Source: Caulobacter sp. RHG1 (GTDB lineage: Bacteria > Pseudomonadota > Alphaproteobacteria > Caulobacterales > Caulobacteraceae). Taken from it: a stretch of DNA of 64,000 bases. Location of the stretch: assembly GCF_013181195.1 (NCBI RefSeq), contig NZ_SMZP01000008.1, forward strand, positions 186,001 through 250,000. Reading direction: 5' to 3'. Both the position numbers and the translations under genes were made by a program. The notes under the pieces were generated by a model that was not told the origin of the DNA, did not search any database, and worked only from the letters and a program-made list of their open reading frames with translations. Below are positions 42,156 through 50,090 of the stretch, in pieces; within the stretch, counting starts at the first letter, position 1, and the number at the start of each line of letters is the position of its first letter.

Positions 42156-42295
42156 TGGACCGCAAGGACAAGAAGCCGGTCGAGCCGGAAATGACGCCGA
42201 CGACGCCGGATATCGTCGAGGGCGTACGCCAGCAGCGCGAGCACATCGAAGAGCTGGACGGTGAGGACCCGCTGCGCGGAGGAGTCGCGGACTAA
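42155..42295 (+). CDS. Small acidic protein co-translated with DUF4126 gene
   Basis: The product has 46 residues, MDRKDKKPVEPEMTPTTPDIVEGVRQQREHIEELDGEDPLRGGVAD, charged, no signal or membrane segment. Its ATG overlaps the DUF4126 stop codon (TGATG), so translation is probably coupled. It ends 3 nt before the convergent HxlR gene. I do not recognise the family. Confidence 0.65.
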   Translation: MDRKDKKPVEPEMTPTTPDIVEGVRQQREHIEELDGEDPLRGGVAD

Positions 42296-42298
42296 ATC

Positions 42299-42799
42299 CT
42301 ACTCCGCCGCGATCTTCGCCGCTTCCAGGGCTTCGCCGACGGTCAGCGCCTGTTCTTCAGGGAGCACGCGTTCGATGTCGCGGCGTTGCGCGACCTCGCC
42401 GCAGGCCTCGCAGGCCAGCACCGGGTGGAAGGCGCAGCCGCAGGTCTTGTGGCGGAACATCACCGGCGACTTGTCGCGGCCATAGACGTGCTGGTCGCCC
42501 CACTCGGCCATGGTCAGCAGCACCGGCGAGAGGGCGAGGCCCTTCTCGGTCAGCCAGTATTCGTGACGCGGCGGGCGTTCGGAATAGCGGCGGGTCTCCA
42601 TGACCCCGTTGGCCACCAGGCTCTTCAATCGCGCGGCCAGTACATTGCGGGCGACGCCCAGGCGTTCCTGCCACTGCTCGAAGCGCTTCACCCCATTGAA
42701 GGCGTCGCGCAGGATCAGCAGCGTCCACGGATCCCCGACCACCTCGAGGGTGGCGGCGACCGAGCAACGCTCGTGGGTATAGTCAGCAGTGCGGCCCAT
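42299..42799 (-). CDS. HxlR-family transcriptional regulator
   Basis: The product has 166 residues: CSVAATLEVVGDPWTLLILRDAFNGVKRFEQWQERLGVARNVLAARLKSLVANGVMETRRYSERPPRHEYWLTEKGLALSPVLLTMAEWGDQHV. This is the HxlR winged helix (C-s.a..l..vgdkWtlLILRd.f.G.rRF...q..LgiarnvLa.RL..L...Gv). The C-terminal extension carries CGCAFHPVLACEACGE, four cysteines that may bind a metal. It is divergent from the thiolase gene across 234 bp and may control it (inference). Confidence 0.87.
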   Translation of the reverse strand: MGRTADYTHERCSVAATLEVVGDPWTLLILRDAFNGVKRFEQWQERLGVARNVLAARLKSLVANGVMETRRYSERPPRHEYWLTEKGLALSPVLLTMAEWGDQHVYGRDKSPVMFRHKTCGCAFHPVLACEACGEVAQRRDIERVLPEEQALTVGEALEAAKIAAE

Positions 42800-43033
42800 T
42801 TGCGCAGGGTGAGGCGTTCCGCGAGGGAAAGCAAGAGAAGGTTGCGTTTGAAGATGAACCCTACTAGGTTTTTATTCGCAATTGACTCTCTCGGTTATTG
42901 CACACCTGGCGAGCGGCCCCTTCCATCGACGGCGGCCGCTCGCCCTCTTCCCGCACCAACTCGCAAACCGCTTGCTTGACGTCGCGCGAAGGGGGCCTAT
43001 TCCGCCCCAAAATCCTCATTCAGGGAGCTGACC

Positions 43034-44221
43034 ATGTCCGCCGCCGATCCTGTCGTCATCGTCTCGTACGCCCGCACGCCGATGGGCGGCTTCCAGGGCG
43101 CGCTGGGCGGGGTGAAGGCCACCGACCTGGGCGCGACGGCGGTCAAGGCCGCCATCGAACGCGCGGGCGTGGCGGGCGACAAGGTCGAGCAGATCATCAT
43201 GGGCTGCGTGCTGCCCGCGGGCCTGGGTCAGGCTCCGGCGCGGCAAGCGGCGCTGGGCGCCGGGTTGCCGCTCTCGGTGGAAGCCACCACCGTCAACAAG
43301 ATGTGCGGCAGCGGCATGCAGGCGGCCATTCTGGCTTTCGATTCCCTCGCCGCGGGCTCGGCCGACGTCGTGGTGGCCGGCGGCATGGAGAGCATGACCG
43401 GCGCCCCCTACCTGCTGTCCAAGCACCGGGCCGGAGCCCGCATCGGCCACGACCAGATGTGGGACTCGATGTACCTGGACGGCCTCGAAGACGCCTATAC
43501 CCCCGGCAAGCTGATGGGCGCCTTCGCCGAAGAGACGGCCGCCGAGTACCAGTTCACCCGCGACGACATGGACGCCTACGCCACGCGCGGTCTCTTGAAG
43601 GCCAAGGCGGCGATCGAGAGCGGCGCCTTCAAGGCCGAGATCACCCCGGTCACCGTCGTCACCCGCAAGGGGACCGAGGTCGTCGACACCGACGAGCAGC
43701 CCGGCAAGGCCGACCCGGCCAAGATCCCCACCCTGCGTCCGGCCTTTGCGCGCGACGGCGGCATCACGGCGGCCAACAGCTCCTCGATCAGCGACGGCGC
43801 CGCGGCCTTGGTGATGACGCGCGAGAGCGTGGCCAAAACCCTGGGCCTGCCGATCGTCGCCCGCGTCGTCAGCCACGCCGCCCACGCCCACGAGCCGGGC
43901 CTGTTCACCACCGCCCCGGTGCCGGCCATGAAGAAGGCGTTGAAGAAGGCGGGCTGGGAGGTTTCCGACGTCGATCTCTTCGAGGTCAACGAGGCCTTCG
44001 CCGTGGTCGCCATGATCGCCCAGAAGGAGCTGGGCATCCCCGACGATAAGCTCAACATCAACGGCGGCGCCTGCGCCCTGGGCCACCCGATCGGCGCCTC
44101 GGGCGCGCGCATCCTGTGCACCCTGATCGCGGCGTTGCAGGCGCGCGGCGGCAAGAAGGGTCTGGCGAGCTTGTGCATCGGCGGCGGCGAGGCCACGGCG
44201 ATGGCGGTGGAGCTGGTGTAA
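43034..44221 (+). CDS. Acetyl-CoA C-acetyltransferase (thiolase)
   Basis: The product has 395 residues: VSYARTPMGGFQGALGGVKATDLGATAVKAAIERAGV, nucleophile Cys91 in NKMCGSGMQA, AGGMESMTGAPYLL, GLFTTAPVPAMKKALKKAGW, VNEAFAVVAMI, GGACALGHPIGASGARIL with the catalytic His, and LCIGGGEATAMAVEL with the second Cys. Complete thiolase II. The CGSGMQA and short-chain character suggest acetoacetyl-CoA thiolase, but a beta-oxidation role is not excluded. GGGAGCTGACC precedes the ATG. Confidence 0.92.
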   Translation: MSAADPVVIVSYARTPMGGFQGALGGVKATDLGATAVKAAIERAGVAGDKVEQIIMGCVLPAGLGQAPARQAALGAGLPLSVEATTVNKMCGSGMQAAILAFDSLAAGSADVVVAGGMESMTGAPYLLSKHRAGARIGHDQMWDSMYLDGLEDAYTPGKLMGAFAEETAAEYQFTRDDMDAYATRGLLKAKAAIESGAFKAEITPVTVVTRKGTEVVDTDEQPGKADPAKIPTLRPAFARDGGITAANSSSISDGAAALVMTRESVAKTLGLPIVARVVSHAAHAHEPGLFTTAPVPAMKKALKKAGWEVSDVDLFEVNEAFAVVAMIAQKELGIPDDKLNINGGACALGHPIGASGARILCTLIAALQARGGKKGLASLCIGGGEATAMAVELV

Positions 44222-44234
44222 GGCCATATAAGAT

Positions 44235-44349
44235 GCTCCCCCGCGATGCGGGGGAGCTGTCACGGAGTGACTGAGGGGGCTAATGCGGCAAGCATCCAGC
44301 TCGCCCCCTCCGCCCCTCTGGGCCACCTCCCCCGCATCGCGGGGGAGGA
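44235..44349. repeat. Palindromic intergenic repeat with swapped arms
   Basis: Begins GCTCCCCCGCGATGCGGGGGAGC and ends CCACCTCCCCCGCATCGCGGGGGAGG, with TCACGGAGTGA, GAGGGGGC and CGCCCCCTCCG between. Related to the 215/20660 family, but arms are ordered outward. Confidence 0.82.
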
Positions 44350-44379
44350 TCAGATCATCATAAGGCGCGTTCACTCATC

Positions 44380-44649
44380 ATGACCGAACCCTTCCGCCAC
44401 AACCCCGAACTCAGCCGCTACGAGCTCGAAGAGGACGGCCTGCTCGCCTGGGCCGACTACCAGCGCTCGGGGCACCGCCTGGTGATCCCCCACGTCGAGG
44501 CCGACCCCGCCCTGCGTGGCAAGGGCACGGCTGGTCGGCTGATGACCAAGGTCGCCGAGACCGCGCGCTCTGAAGGGATGAGAATTACGCCCCTGTGCGG
44601 CTATGCGGCGGCGTGGCTGAAGCGGAACGATCCGGACCTGATCGCCTAG
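44380..44649 (+). CDS. Small GNAT-type N-acetyltransferase (YjdJ/GCN5-related)
   Basis: The product has 89 residues: RHNPELSRYELEEDGLLAWADYQRSGHRLVIPHVEADPALRGKGTAGRLMTKVAETARSEGMRITPLCGYAAAWLKRNDPDL. The sequence 'n...sryEl.vdG..a.a.Y...g..l.i.HteV...lrGkGia..Lv......ar..g.ki.PlC.y...w...hpe' is the minimal GNAT (DUF4442/YjdJ-type). CoA-binding RGKGTAG is present. Its TAG overlaps the TAG of the convergent M28 peptidase gene within a shared CTAG. Confidence 0.88.
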   Translation: MTEPFRHNPELSRYELEEDGLLAWADYQRSGHRLVIPHVEADPALRGKGTAGRLMTKVAETARSEGMRITPLCGYAAAWLKRNDPDLIA

Positions 44650-46028
44650 GGCTTGGGGACGGGCGCCGGGCTCTCGAAGCTGCCCGCCGCGCCCGGGAAC
44701 ACCACCGGGCTTTCCCAGCCGTCGGCGCTGACCGCCGACACCCCGAAGAAGTAGTCGTCGATCACCAGTTCCTTCAGGGTCGTGGCCTCGCCGGCCGGGA
44801 CCCAGCGGTTGAAGCGCCACGCAGGGTCCGTCGTCACGCGCCACCACACGCGGTGGCCGGCCGCGCCGGGTGTCGGGGCCCATGAGACCTTGGTGTCGGG
44901 GCTAACCGCGCCGGCGATCTTGACGTCAGACGGAGGGGCTGGCGCGGCGGCCAGGCTGGCCATGGCGATCGCGTTCAGCCGCGTCACCTGGGCCAGGTAG
45001 GCGAAGTCGACGCCCTCGATCACGTCGCCATAAGGCTTGCCGTTCTCGGTCCGCAGGTCTTGGTGCTGGCGGTCGTAGTTCTCGACAGCCTCGGTCACCC
45101 GCACGGCCGGATAGCCGGCCTCCAGCAGCGGCACCTGGTCGCCGCCCCGGCCGTAGCGGTCCGTGCGATAGACCATCACCACGTCGAAATTGGTCAGATA
45201 GCGGTCGGCCAGGCCGTCCAGATAGCGGGCCAGGTTGCGCGAGGGGCTGTCGACCTCGCCGCCATTGTAGCGCCGGCCGTTGGCCTGCTCGGGCGTCTCG
45301 ACGGCCTTGATCCCTTCCGAGAAGACACGGACGTGGGTGTTGTCCACGACGCCGCTCTGGCCGCGGCTGTTGCCGACGATGTCGTTGTTGAGGTCGGCCT
45401 CGACCTTCCAGCCCTGGGCCCGCGCATAGTCGGCCAGCACCTTGCCGCCCAGCAGGCCCTGCTCCTCGCCCGACAGCACCGCGAAGACGAGCGTGGCCGG
45501 GAACTTGTGCTTGCTCAGCACCCGCGCCGCCTCGATCACCGCCGCCACGCCCGAGGCGTCGTCATTGGCGCCCGGCGCGTCGCTGGTGAAGTTCATGATG
45601 TCGGTGACGCGACTGTCGATGTGACCGGCGATGATGATCACCCGCCCCGGATCGGTGGTCCCCTTCTGGATAGCCAGGACGTCCACGACCTCGGTCGGAT
45701 TGGGCACGCGCTTGTTGGTGAAGACTTGGGCCGGCGTCTCGACCGTCAGGCAGCCGCCGCAGTCCTTGCCGATCGCCTCGAGGCGGGCCTTGGCCCAGCG
45801 ACGGGCCGCGCCGATGCCGCGCTTGTCCGACTTGGTGTCCGACAGGGTGTGCCGCGTGCCAAAGCCGACCAGCGAGCGCACCGTGCTTTCCAGCGCCTTG
45901 GGGTCGACGTCGGCCGCGATCGCGCGAAGCAGCGGCTGGTCCCCAGAAGGCGCTTGAGGCGAGGGGGCCTGCTGGGCGTGAGCGGCGCCCGCGATCATGA
46001 CGGCGGCGAGGACGATCGGCAGGCGCAT
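44646..46028 (-). CDS. Secreted M28-family zinc aminopeptidase
   Basis: The product has 460 residues. The signal peptide spans 1-~18 (MRLPIVLAAVMIAGAAHA). The M28 core has IIIAGHIDSRVTDIMNFTSDAPGANDDASGVAAVIEAARVL (zinc ligands His and Asp), FAVLSGEEQGLLGGKVLADYAR (Glu-Glu), LNNDIVGNSRGQ (Asp), and a late VRVTEAVENYDRQHQDLR (His). A C-terminal FnIII-like region (about 365-450) includes VSWAPTPGAAGHRVWWRVT. A periplasmic or extracellular peptide-degrading enzyme. The start at 46028 is chosen by the signal peptide. Confidence 0.9.
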   Translation of the reverse strand: MRLPIVLAAVMIAGAAHAQQAPSPQAPSGDQPLLRAIAADVDPKALESTVRSLVGFGTRHTLSDTKSDKRGIGAARRWAKARLEAIGKDCGGCLTVETPAQVFTNKRVPNPTEVVDVLAIQKGTTDPGRVIIIAGHIDSRVTDIMNFTSDAPGANDDASGVAAVIEAARVLSKHKFPATLVFAVLSGEEQGLLGGKVLADYARAQGWKVEADLNNDIVGNSRGQSGVVDNTHVRVFSEGIKAVETPEQANGRRYNGGEVDSPSRNLARYLDGLADRYLTNFDVVMVYRTDRYGRGGDQVPLLEAGYPAVRVTEAVENYDRQHQDLRTENGKPYGDVIEGVDFAYLAQVTRLNAIAMASLAAAPAPPSDVKIAGAVSPDTKVSWAPTPGAAGHRVWWRVTTDPAWRFNRWVPAGEATTLKELVIDDYFFGVSAVSADGWESPVVFPGAAGSFESPAPVPKP

Positions 46029-46075
46029 CGAGGGGGACTCCGGAAACAGCCCGCGAGCTTTGCCGCCCGTCGCGC

Positions 46076-46432
46076 CTAGCCGCAAGCCCTGGCCTCCAGC
46101 GGAAACCACTGCCGCCCAAACCCGTACATCGCCGCCAGCACGGGCTGGAAGTCGCGTCCCATCGCGGTCAGCACATACTCATGGCGCAGGGGTCGTTCGC
46201 TGTAGGCGCGCTTCTCGAGCAAGCCGTTTTCGACAAGCGCCGCCAGCCGCTTGGTCAGGATATTGGGCGCGACGCCCAGGCTCTTTTCGAACTGGTCGAA
46301 GCGGGTCAAGCCAAAGCCTGCGTCGCGCAGGATCAGGAAGGTCCAGCCATCGCCGATCCGGGCCAGGGTGCGGGCGACCGGACAAGGACTGCAAGCGCGT
46401 TCAGAACTGCTCATGACGAAAGATTTGGCCAC
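46076..46432 (-). CDS. HxlR-family transcriptional regulator
   Basis: The product has 118 residues (112 if MSSSERACS at 46414 is the start): CSPCPVARTLARIGDGWTFLILRDAGFGLTRFDQFEKSLGVAPNILTKRLAALVENGLLEKRAYSERPLRHEYVLTAMGRDFQPVLAAMYGFGRQWF. HxlR winged helix with the conserved Cys near the N-terminus, which in relatives senses electrophiles or oxidants. It is divergent from an SDR gene 72 nt away, the usual target arrangement for HxlR repressors. Confidence 0.88.
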   Translation of the reverse strand: MAKSFVMSSSERACSPCPVARTLARIGDGWTFLILRDAGFGLTRFDQFEKSLGVAPNILTKRLAALVENGLLEKRAYSERPLRHEYVLTAMGRDFQPVLAAMYGFGRQWFPLEARACG

Positions 46433-46503
46433 TCACTTGCGGAATGCAAGCCACTCCATAGCTAGAGCCCAGACCGCATCGCGGCATCGAAGAGGAACCT
46501 GAC

Positions 46504-47298
46504 ATGAGCGACTCGAATAAAGGCGCAGCCCTGGTCACCGGCGCGTCGACCGGCATCGGCGCGGTCTATGCCGACCGGCTGGCCAAGCGCGGCTACGACC
46601 TGATCCTGGTCGCCCGCGACGAAGCCCGCCTCGCCGCCCTGGCCGAGCGCCTGCGCGCCGAGGCCGGCGTCAAGGTCGAGGTGCTGAAAGCAGACCTGAC
46701 CGACCGGGCGGACCTGGCCAAGGTCGAGGAGCGCCTGGCCTCGGACACCGCGATCACCCTGCTGCTGAACAATGCCGGCGCGGCGCATTTCGGCGGCTTC
46801 GAGACCGTCGACCGCGACGCCCACGAGAAGCTGATCGCGCTGAACGTCCTGGCCGTCACCCGCCTGGCCGCCGCGGCGGCGGCCAATTTCGTGCCGCGCG
46901 ATACGGGCACGATCATCAATATCTCGTCGGTCGTCGGGCTGGTCCCCGAGTTCAAGTCGCCCGTCTACGGCGCGACCAAGGCTTTCGTGACCTATCTGAC
47001 GCAAGGGCTGCGCGTCGAATATGCGGACAGCAAGCTGCGCCTGCAGGCGGTGCTGCCGGGCGCGACGCGGACCGAAATCTGGGAACGCTCGGGCGCCGAC
47101 CTCAATGCGGCCGATCCAGAGACGGTGATGGACGTCAACGACCTGGTCGATGCGGCGCTGGTCGGGCTGGACCAGGGCGAGCTGATCACCATCCCGTCCC
47201 TGCCGGACGCAGGCGACTTCGACGCCTTCAACGCCGCCCGCCTGAAGATGGCCCCGAACCTGTCGCGGCGCACGCCGGCGGCGCGGTTCAAGGCTTGA
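46504..47298 (+). CDS. SDR-family oxidoreductase
   Basis: The product has 264 residues: Rossmann motif ALVTGASTGIGAVYADRLAKRGYDLILVARDEARLAALAERL, NNAGAAHFGGF, active-site Ser in INISSVVGLVPEF, YGATKAFVTYLTQGL (Tyr-x-x-x-Lys). Classical NADP(H) SDR; substrate not readable. It is divergent from the HxlR regulator, which probably controls it. Confidence 0.92.
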   Translation: MSDSNKGAALVTGASTGIGAVYADRLAKRGYDLILVARDEARLAALAERLRAEAGVKVEVLKADLTDRADLAKVEERLASDTAITLLLNNAGAAHFGGFETVDRDAHEKLIALNVLAVTRLAAAAAANFVPRDTGTIINISSVVGLVPEFKSPVYGATKAFVTYLTQGLRVEYADSKLRLQAVLPGATRTEIWERSGADLNAADPETVMDVNDLVDAALVGLDQGELITIPSLPDAGDFDAFNAARLKMAPNLSRRTPAARFKA

Positions 47299-47355
47299 AC
47301 GAGCGGAAAGCTCGCCGGCGCGGCGCTCACTCCCACGCCGGCGAGTCCGCCCTGA

Positions 47356-47449
47356 TCGCTCTACCCGGGTTGATGCGCACCGGGTAGAGCGACCTGGAAC
47401 TCTAAACACTGTCACGCGACGGACGCCGAAAGCGGCTTCCGCTTTCGGC
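47356..47449. repeat. Two strong hairpins between SDR and OmpA-like genes
   Basis: Stem 1: TCGCTCTACCCGG / CCGGGTAGAGCGA (13 bp, 47356-47392). Stem 2: GCCGAAAGCGG / CCGCTTTCGGC with CTT loop (11 bp, 47425-47449), extended by flanking CGCGAC / GTCGCG. No U-tract; probably transcript ends for the convergent genes. Confidence 0.75.
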
Positions 47450-47468
47450 TGTCGCGCTTACGCGAAAC

Positions 47469-48038
47469 TTACGAAAGCACCATCACGACGACGCGGCGGT
47501 TCTGGGCCCGGCCTTCGCGCGTCTCATTGGCCGCCACCGGAGCTTCCTGGCCGTACGAGATCGTGGCCATGCGGTTCAGGGCGACACCGTGGGTGCTGAG
47601 GAACTTGCGCACGGTCTCCGCGCGCTTCTCGCCCAGCTCGTCGTTGTATTCCTTCGAGCCGGAATTATCCGTGTGACCCTGGATTTCCAGGTACACGTTC
47701 TTGTTGTCGGTCTTCAGCTTCTCGGTGAATTCCGCCAGGCGCGTTTCGGCTTCCGGCGACAGGTTCGCGGCGTTGACCGGGAACTTCACGGAGTCGTCGC
47801 TGAGGACCAGTTGGTACTGGAACTTGCCTTCCGCCAACTTGCCGGCGGCGGTGGCGCGATCCAGGGCTTCCTTGGCGGTGCGGTCCAGCTCGCCGATCTG
47901 GGTGTCGTGCCCGCTGACCCGGGCGTCGACCTGGCCGACCTGCTGGTTGACGTACTTCTTGGTCGCGCAGCCGCTGACCGAAAGACCACCCATCACCAGG
48001 GCGGCGGTAATCATCAGGGTCTTGGTGCTAGCTATCAC
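47469..48038 (-). CDS. OmpA-family peptidoglycan-associated lipoprotein
   Basis: The product has 189 residues from a GTG at 48038, preceded by GAGG; the signal is IASTKTLMITAALVMGGLSVSGC with a lipobox (SVSG-Cys). A coiled-coil stretch (KYVNQQVGQVDARVSGHDTQIGELDRTAKEALDRA) is followed by the OmpA C-terminal domain: NVYLEIQGHTDNSGSKEYNDELGEKRAETVRKFLSTHGVALNRMATISYGQEAPVAANETREGRAQNRRVVVMV. Asp and Arg that bind diaminopimelate are present. It links outer membrane to peptidoglycan. Confidence 0.9.
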   Translation of the reverse strand: MIASTKTLMITAALVMGGLSVSGCATKKYVNQQVGQVDARVSGHDTQIGELDRTAKEALDRATAAGKLAEGKFQYQLVLSDDSVKFPVNAANLSPEAETRLAEFTEKLKTDNKNVYLEIQGHTDNSGSKEYNDELGEKRAETVRKFLSTHGVALNRMATISYGQEAPVAANETREGRAQNRRVVVMVLS

Positions 48039-48231
48039 TTTGTGCCTCGTCCGTAGTGGGTGCGGGCGTCCTGCAACGCTCGCCGGAGGCAACACCGCGA
48101 GCCAAACTGGGCTAAAGATAGGCGCGATTTCGGCGCTTCCGGGCCAAGCTAGACCATTGATCCAGCTCGACAATTGGCCGACTTAATACTGCGCGCAAGC
48201 GCCGTGTCCGGACTTTGGTTCCAAAGATTCT

Positions 48232-49101
48232 TTATTCGCCCGAAGTGCCGGAAAGCCACGCCTGGAAGGCCAGGAGGGCCGGACTCGGGGCCCTGGATTT
48301 CAGCCAGGTCAGCCAATATCGGCCGGCGCTGACCTGAGTCTCGAAGGGGCGAACCAGCCGCCCCTGCTGCAGGTCGCGAGCAAACATCATCGGCGGCGCC
48401 AGGGCCACCCCGAAACCTTGCAGCGCCGCCTCGACCATCACCCACGAGCTGTCGAACACGGGGCCGCGCACCGGCGGCGGGGGCAGGCCCGCGGCGGCGA
48501 ACCAGTCGGGCCAGTCCGCGGCGCGATAGCTGCGCAACAGGGTCTCGGCCAACAGGGCGGACGGTTCGGTCAGGCGCTCGGCCACCTGCGGCGCGCACAG
48601 CGGGCTCATCGGCGCCTCGAACAGCGGCGCGGCCTCGGTGCCGTGCCAGGCGCCGTCGCCGAACCGCACCGCGCAGTCCAGCCCCTCCCCCGCCAGGTCG
48701 GCGCGGTTGTTGTTGGTGAAGAGCCGCAGGTCGACGAATGGGTGGGCTTCCAGGAACGACGGCAGGCGCGGCAGCAGCCAGCCCACGGCAAAGGTGCCGA
48801 CCACCCCGACCCGCAGCACCTCCAGCACCCTGCCGCCCTCGAAGCGATCCAGCACGTCGCCCAGCTTGTCGAACGAGTCGCGGACGCTGGGCAGCAGGGC
48901 CATCCCCTCGTCGGTCAGGGCCAGGCCCCGCGGCAGGCGGCGAAACAGGGTCGCGCCCAGCCGCGCCTCCAGCCCCTTCACCTGATGGCTGACCGCGGCC
49001 TGGGTCACGCACAGCTCGATGGCGGCCCGGGTGAAGGACAGATGCCGGGCCGAGGCCTCGAAGGCGCGCAAGGCGTTCAGGGGCAGTTGCGCGCGGCTCA
49101 T
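48232..49101 (-). CDS. LysR-type regulator AmpR-like
   Basis: The product has 289 residues: MSRAQLPLNALRAFEASARHLSFTRAAIELCVTQAAVSHQVKGLEARLGATLFRRLPRGLALTDEG is the AmpR HTH. The effector domain contains VGTFAVGWLLPRLPSFLEAHPFVDLRLFTNNNRADLAGEGLDCAVRFGDGAWHG, typical of the AmpR/GcvA group. It is divergent from the class A beta-lactamase gene (98 bp between starts), the classic ampR-bla arrangement in which muropeptides switch AmpR from repressor to activator. A start 21 nt upstream (MNLGLIR) is possible but not family-like. Confidence 0.9.
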   Translation of the reverse strand: MSRAQLPLNALRAFEASARHLSFTRAAIELCVTQAAVSHQVKGLEARLGATLFRRLPRGLALTDEGMALLPSVRDSFDKLGDVLDRFEGGRVLEVLRVGVVGTFAVGWLLPRLPSFLEAHPFVDLRLFTNNNRADLAGEGLDCAVRFGDGAWHGTEAAPLFEAPMSPLCAPQVAERLTEPSALLAETLLRSYRAADWPDWFAAAGLPPPPVRGPVFDSSWVMVEAALQGFGVALAPPMMFARDLQQGRLVRPFETQVSAGRYWLTWLKSRAPSPALLAFQAWLSGTSGE

Positions 49102-49199
49102 ACGGATAAGACCCAAATTCAACTAATGGCTCAGCCAAGGTATCGTCGTTTGCGGCCGGCGCCAGCCCCGGGCAGTTTCCGTTGGCAAGGAGACCCCAC

Positions 49200-50090
49200 A
49201 TGCTCGATCGCAGAACGCTGATAACGGCCCTGGCAGCCGCCCCTACCCTGCTGCCCACCATGTCGCATGCAGCCGCGCCGTTAACACACCTTAATTCAAG
49301 TATGGCCAAAGTCGAAAAGCGTAGTGGCGGACGCATCGGCGTGGCTGTCCTCGACCTGCAGACCGGCCAGCGTTTCGCCTGGCGCGGCGACCAGCGCTTC
49401 CGCATGTGCAGCACCTTCAAGATGCCGCTCAGCGCCGCCATCCTGCGCCGCGTCGACCAGGGCCGCGAGCGCCTGGACCGGGTCATCCCCTACGGCCCCG
49501 AGGTACTGATGGGCAATTCGAACGCCACCAAGCAGAACCTCGGCAAGGGCATGACGGTCGGCGCGCTGTGCGAGGCCACCACCATCTGGAGCGACAACGC
49601 CGCCGCCAACCTGCTGCTGGACGCCCTGGCGCCGAAGAAGGGCCCAGAGGCCATGACCCGCTTCCTGCGCGCCATCGGCGACCAGACCACCCGCGTCGAC
49701 CGCTACGAGCCGGAGATGAACACCGGCCCCGAGAGCGACCTGCGCGACACCACCACCCCCACGGCGATCGTGGCGACCTGGAAGGCCCTGCTGGTCGATG
49801 ACGCCCTGTCGCCCGCCTCGCGCCAGCAGCTTACCGCCTGGGTGCTGGACAACCGCACCGGCGACAAGCGGCTGAAGGCGGGCCTGCCGCGCGGCTGGAA
49901 GGTCGGCGACAAGACCGGCAACAATGGCGAGAGCATCACCAACGACATCGCCATCGCCTGGCCGCCGGGCCGCAAGCCGGTGTTGATCGCCGCCTTCCAT
50001 GACCGCGGCTCGTCCGACGACGACAAGCGCAGCGCCGTGCTGGCCGAGGTGGCGCGGACCCTGGTCGCCGGCGGGTTCGGCAAGGCCTAG
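49200..50090 (+). CDS. bla: Class A serine beta-lactamase
   Basis: The product has 296 residues. The N-terminus MLDRRTLITALAAAPTLLPTMSHAA is a signal with a twin arginine (possible Tat). Catalytic motifs: Ser71-Thr-Phe-Lys74 (CSTFKM), Ser131-Asp-Asn, Glu170 with Asn174 (YEPEMN), DLRDTTTPTA, and Lys238-Thr-Gly. All class A residues are present, so it should be an active penicillin/cephalosporin hydrolase; spectrum cannot be read. GGAGACC is upstream. It is controlled in all likelihood by the divergent AmpR-like gene. Confidence 0.93.
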   Translation: MLDRRTLITALAAAPTLLPTMSHAAAPLTHLNSSMAKVEKRSGGRIGVAVLDLQTGQRFAWRGDQRFRMCSTFKMPLSAAILRRVDQGRERLDRVIPYGPEVLMGNSNATKQNLGKGMTVGALCEATTIWSDNAAANLLLDALAPKKGPEAMTRFLRAIGDQTTRVDRYEPEMNTGPESDLRDTTTPTAIVATWKALLVDDALSPASRQQLTAWVLDNRTGDKRLKAGLPRGWKVGDKTGNNGESITNDIAIAWPPGRKPVLIAAFHDRGSSDDDKRSAVLAEVARTLVAGGFGKA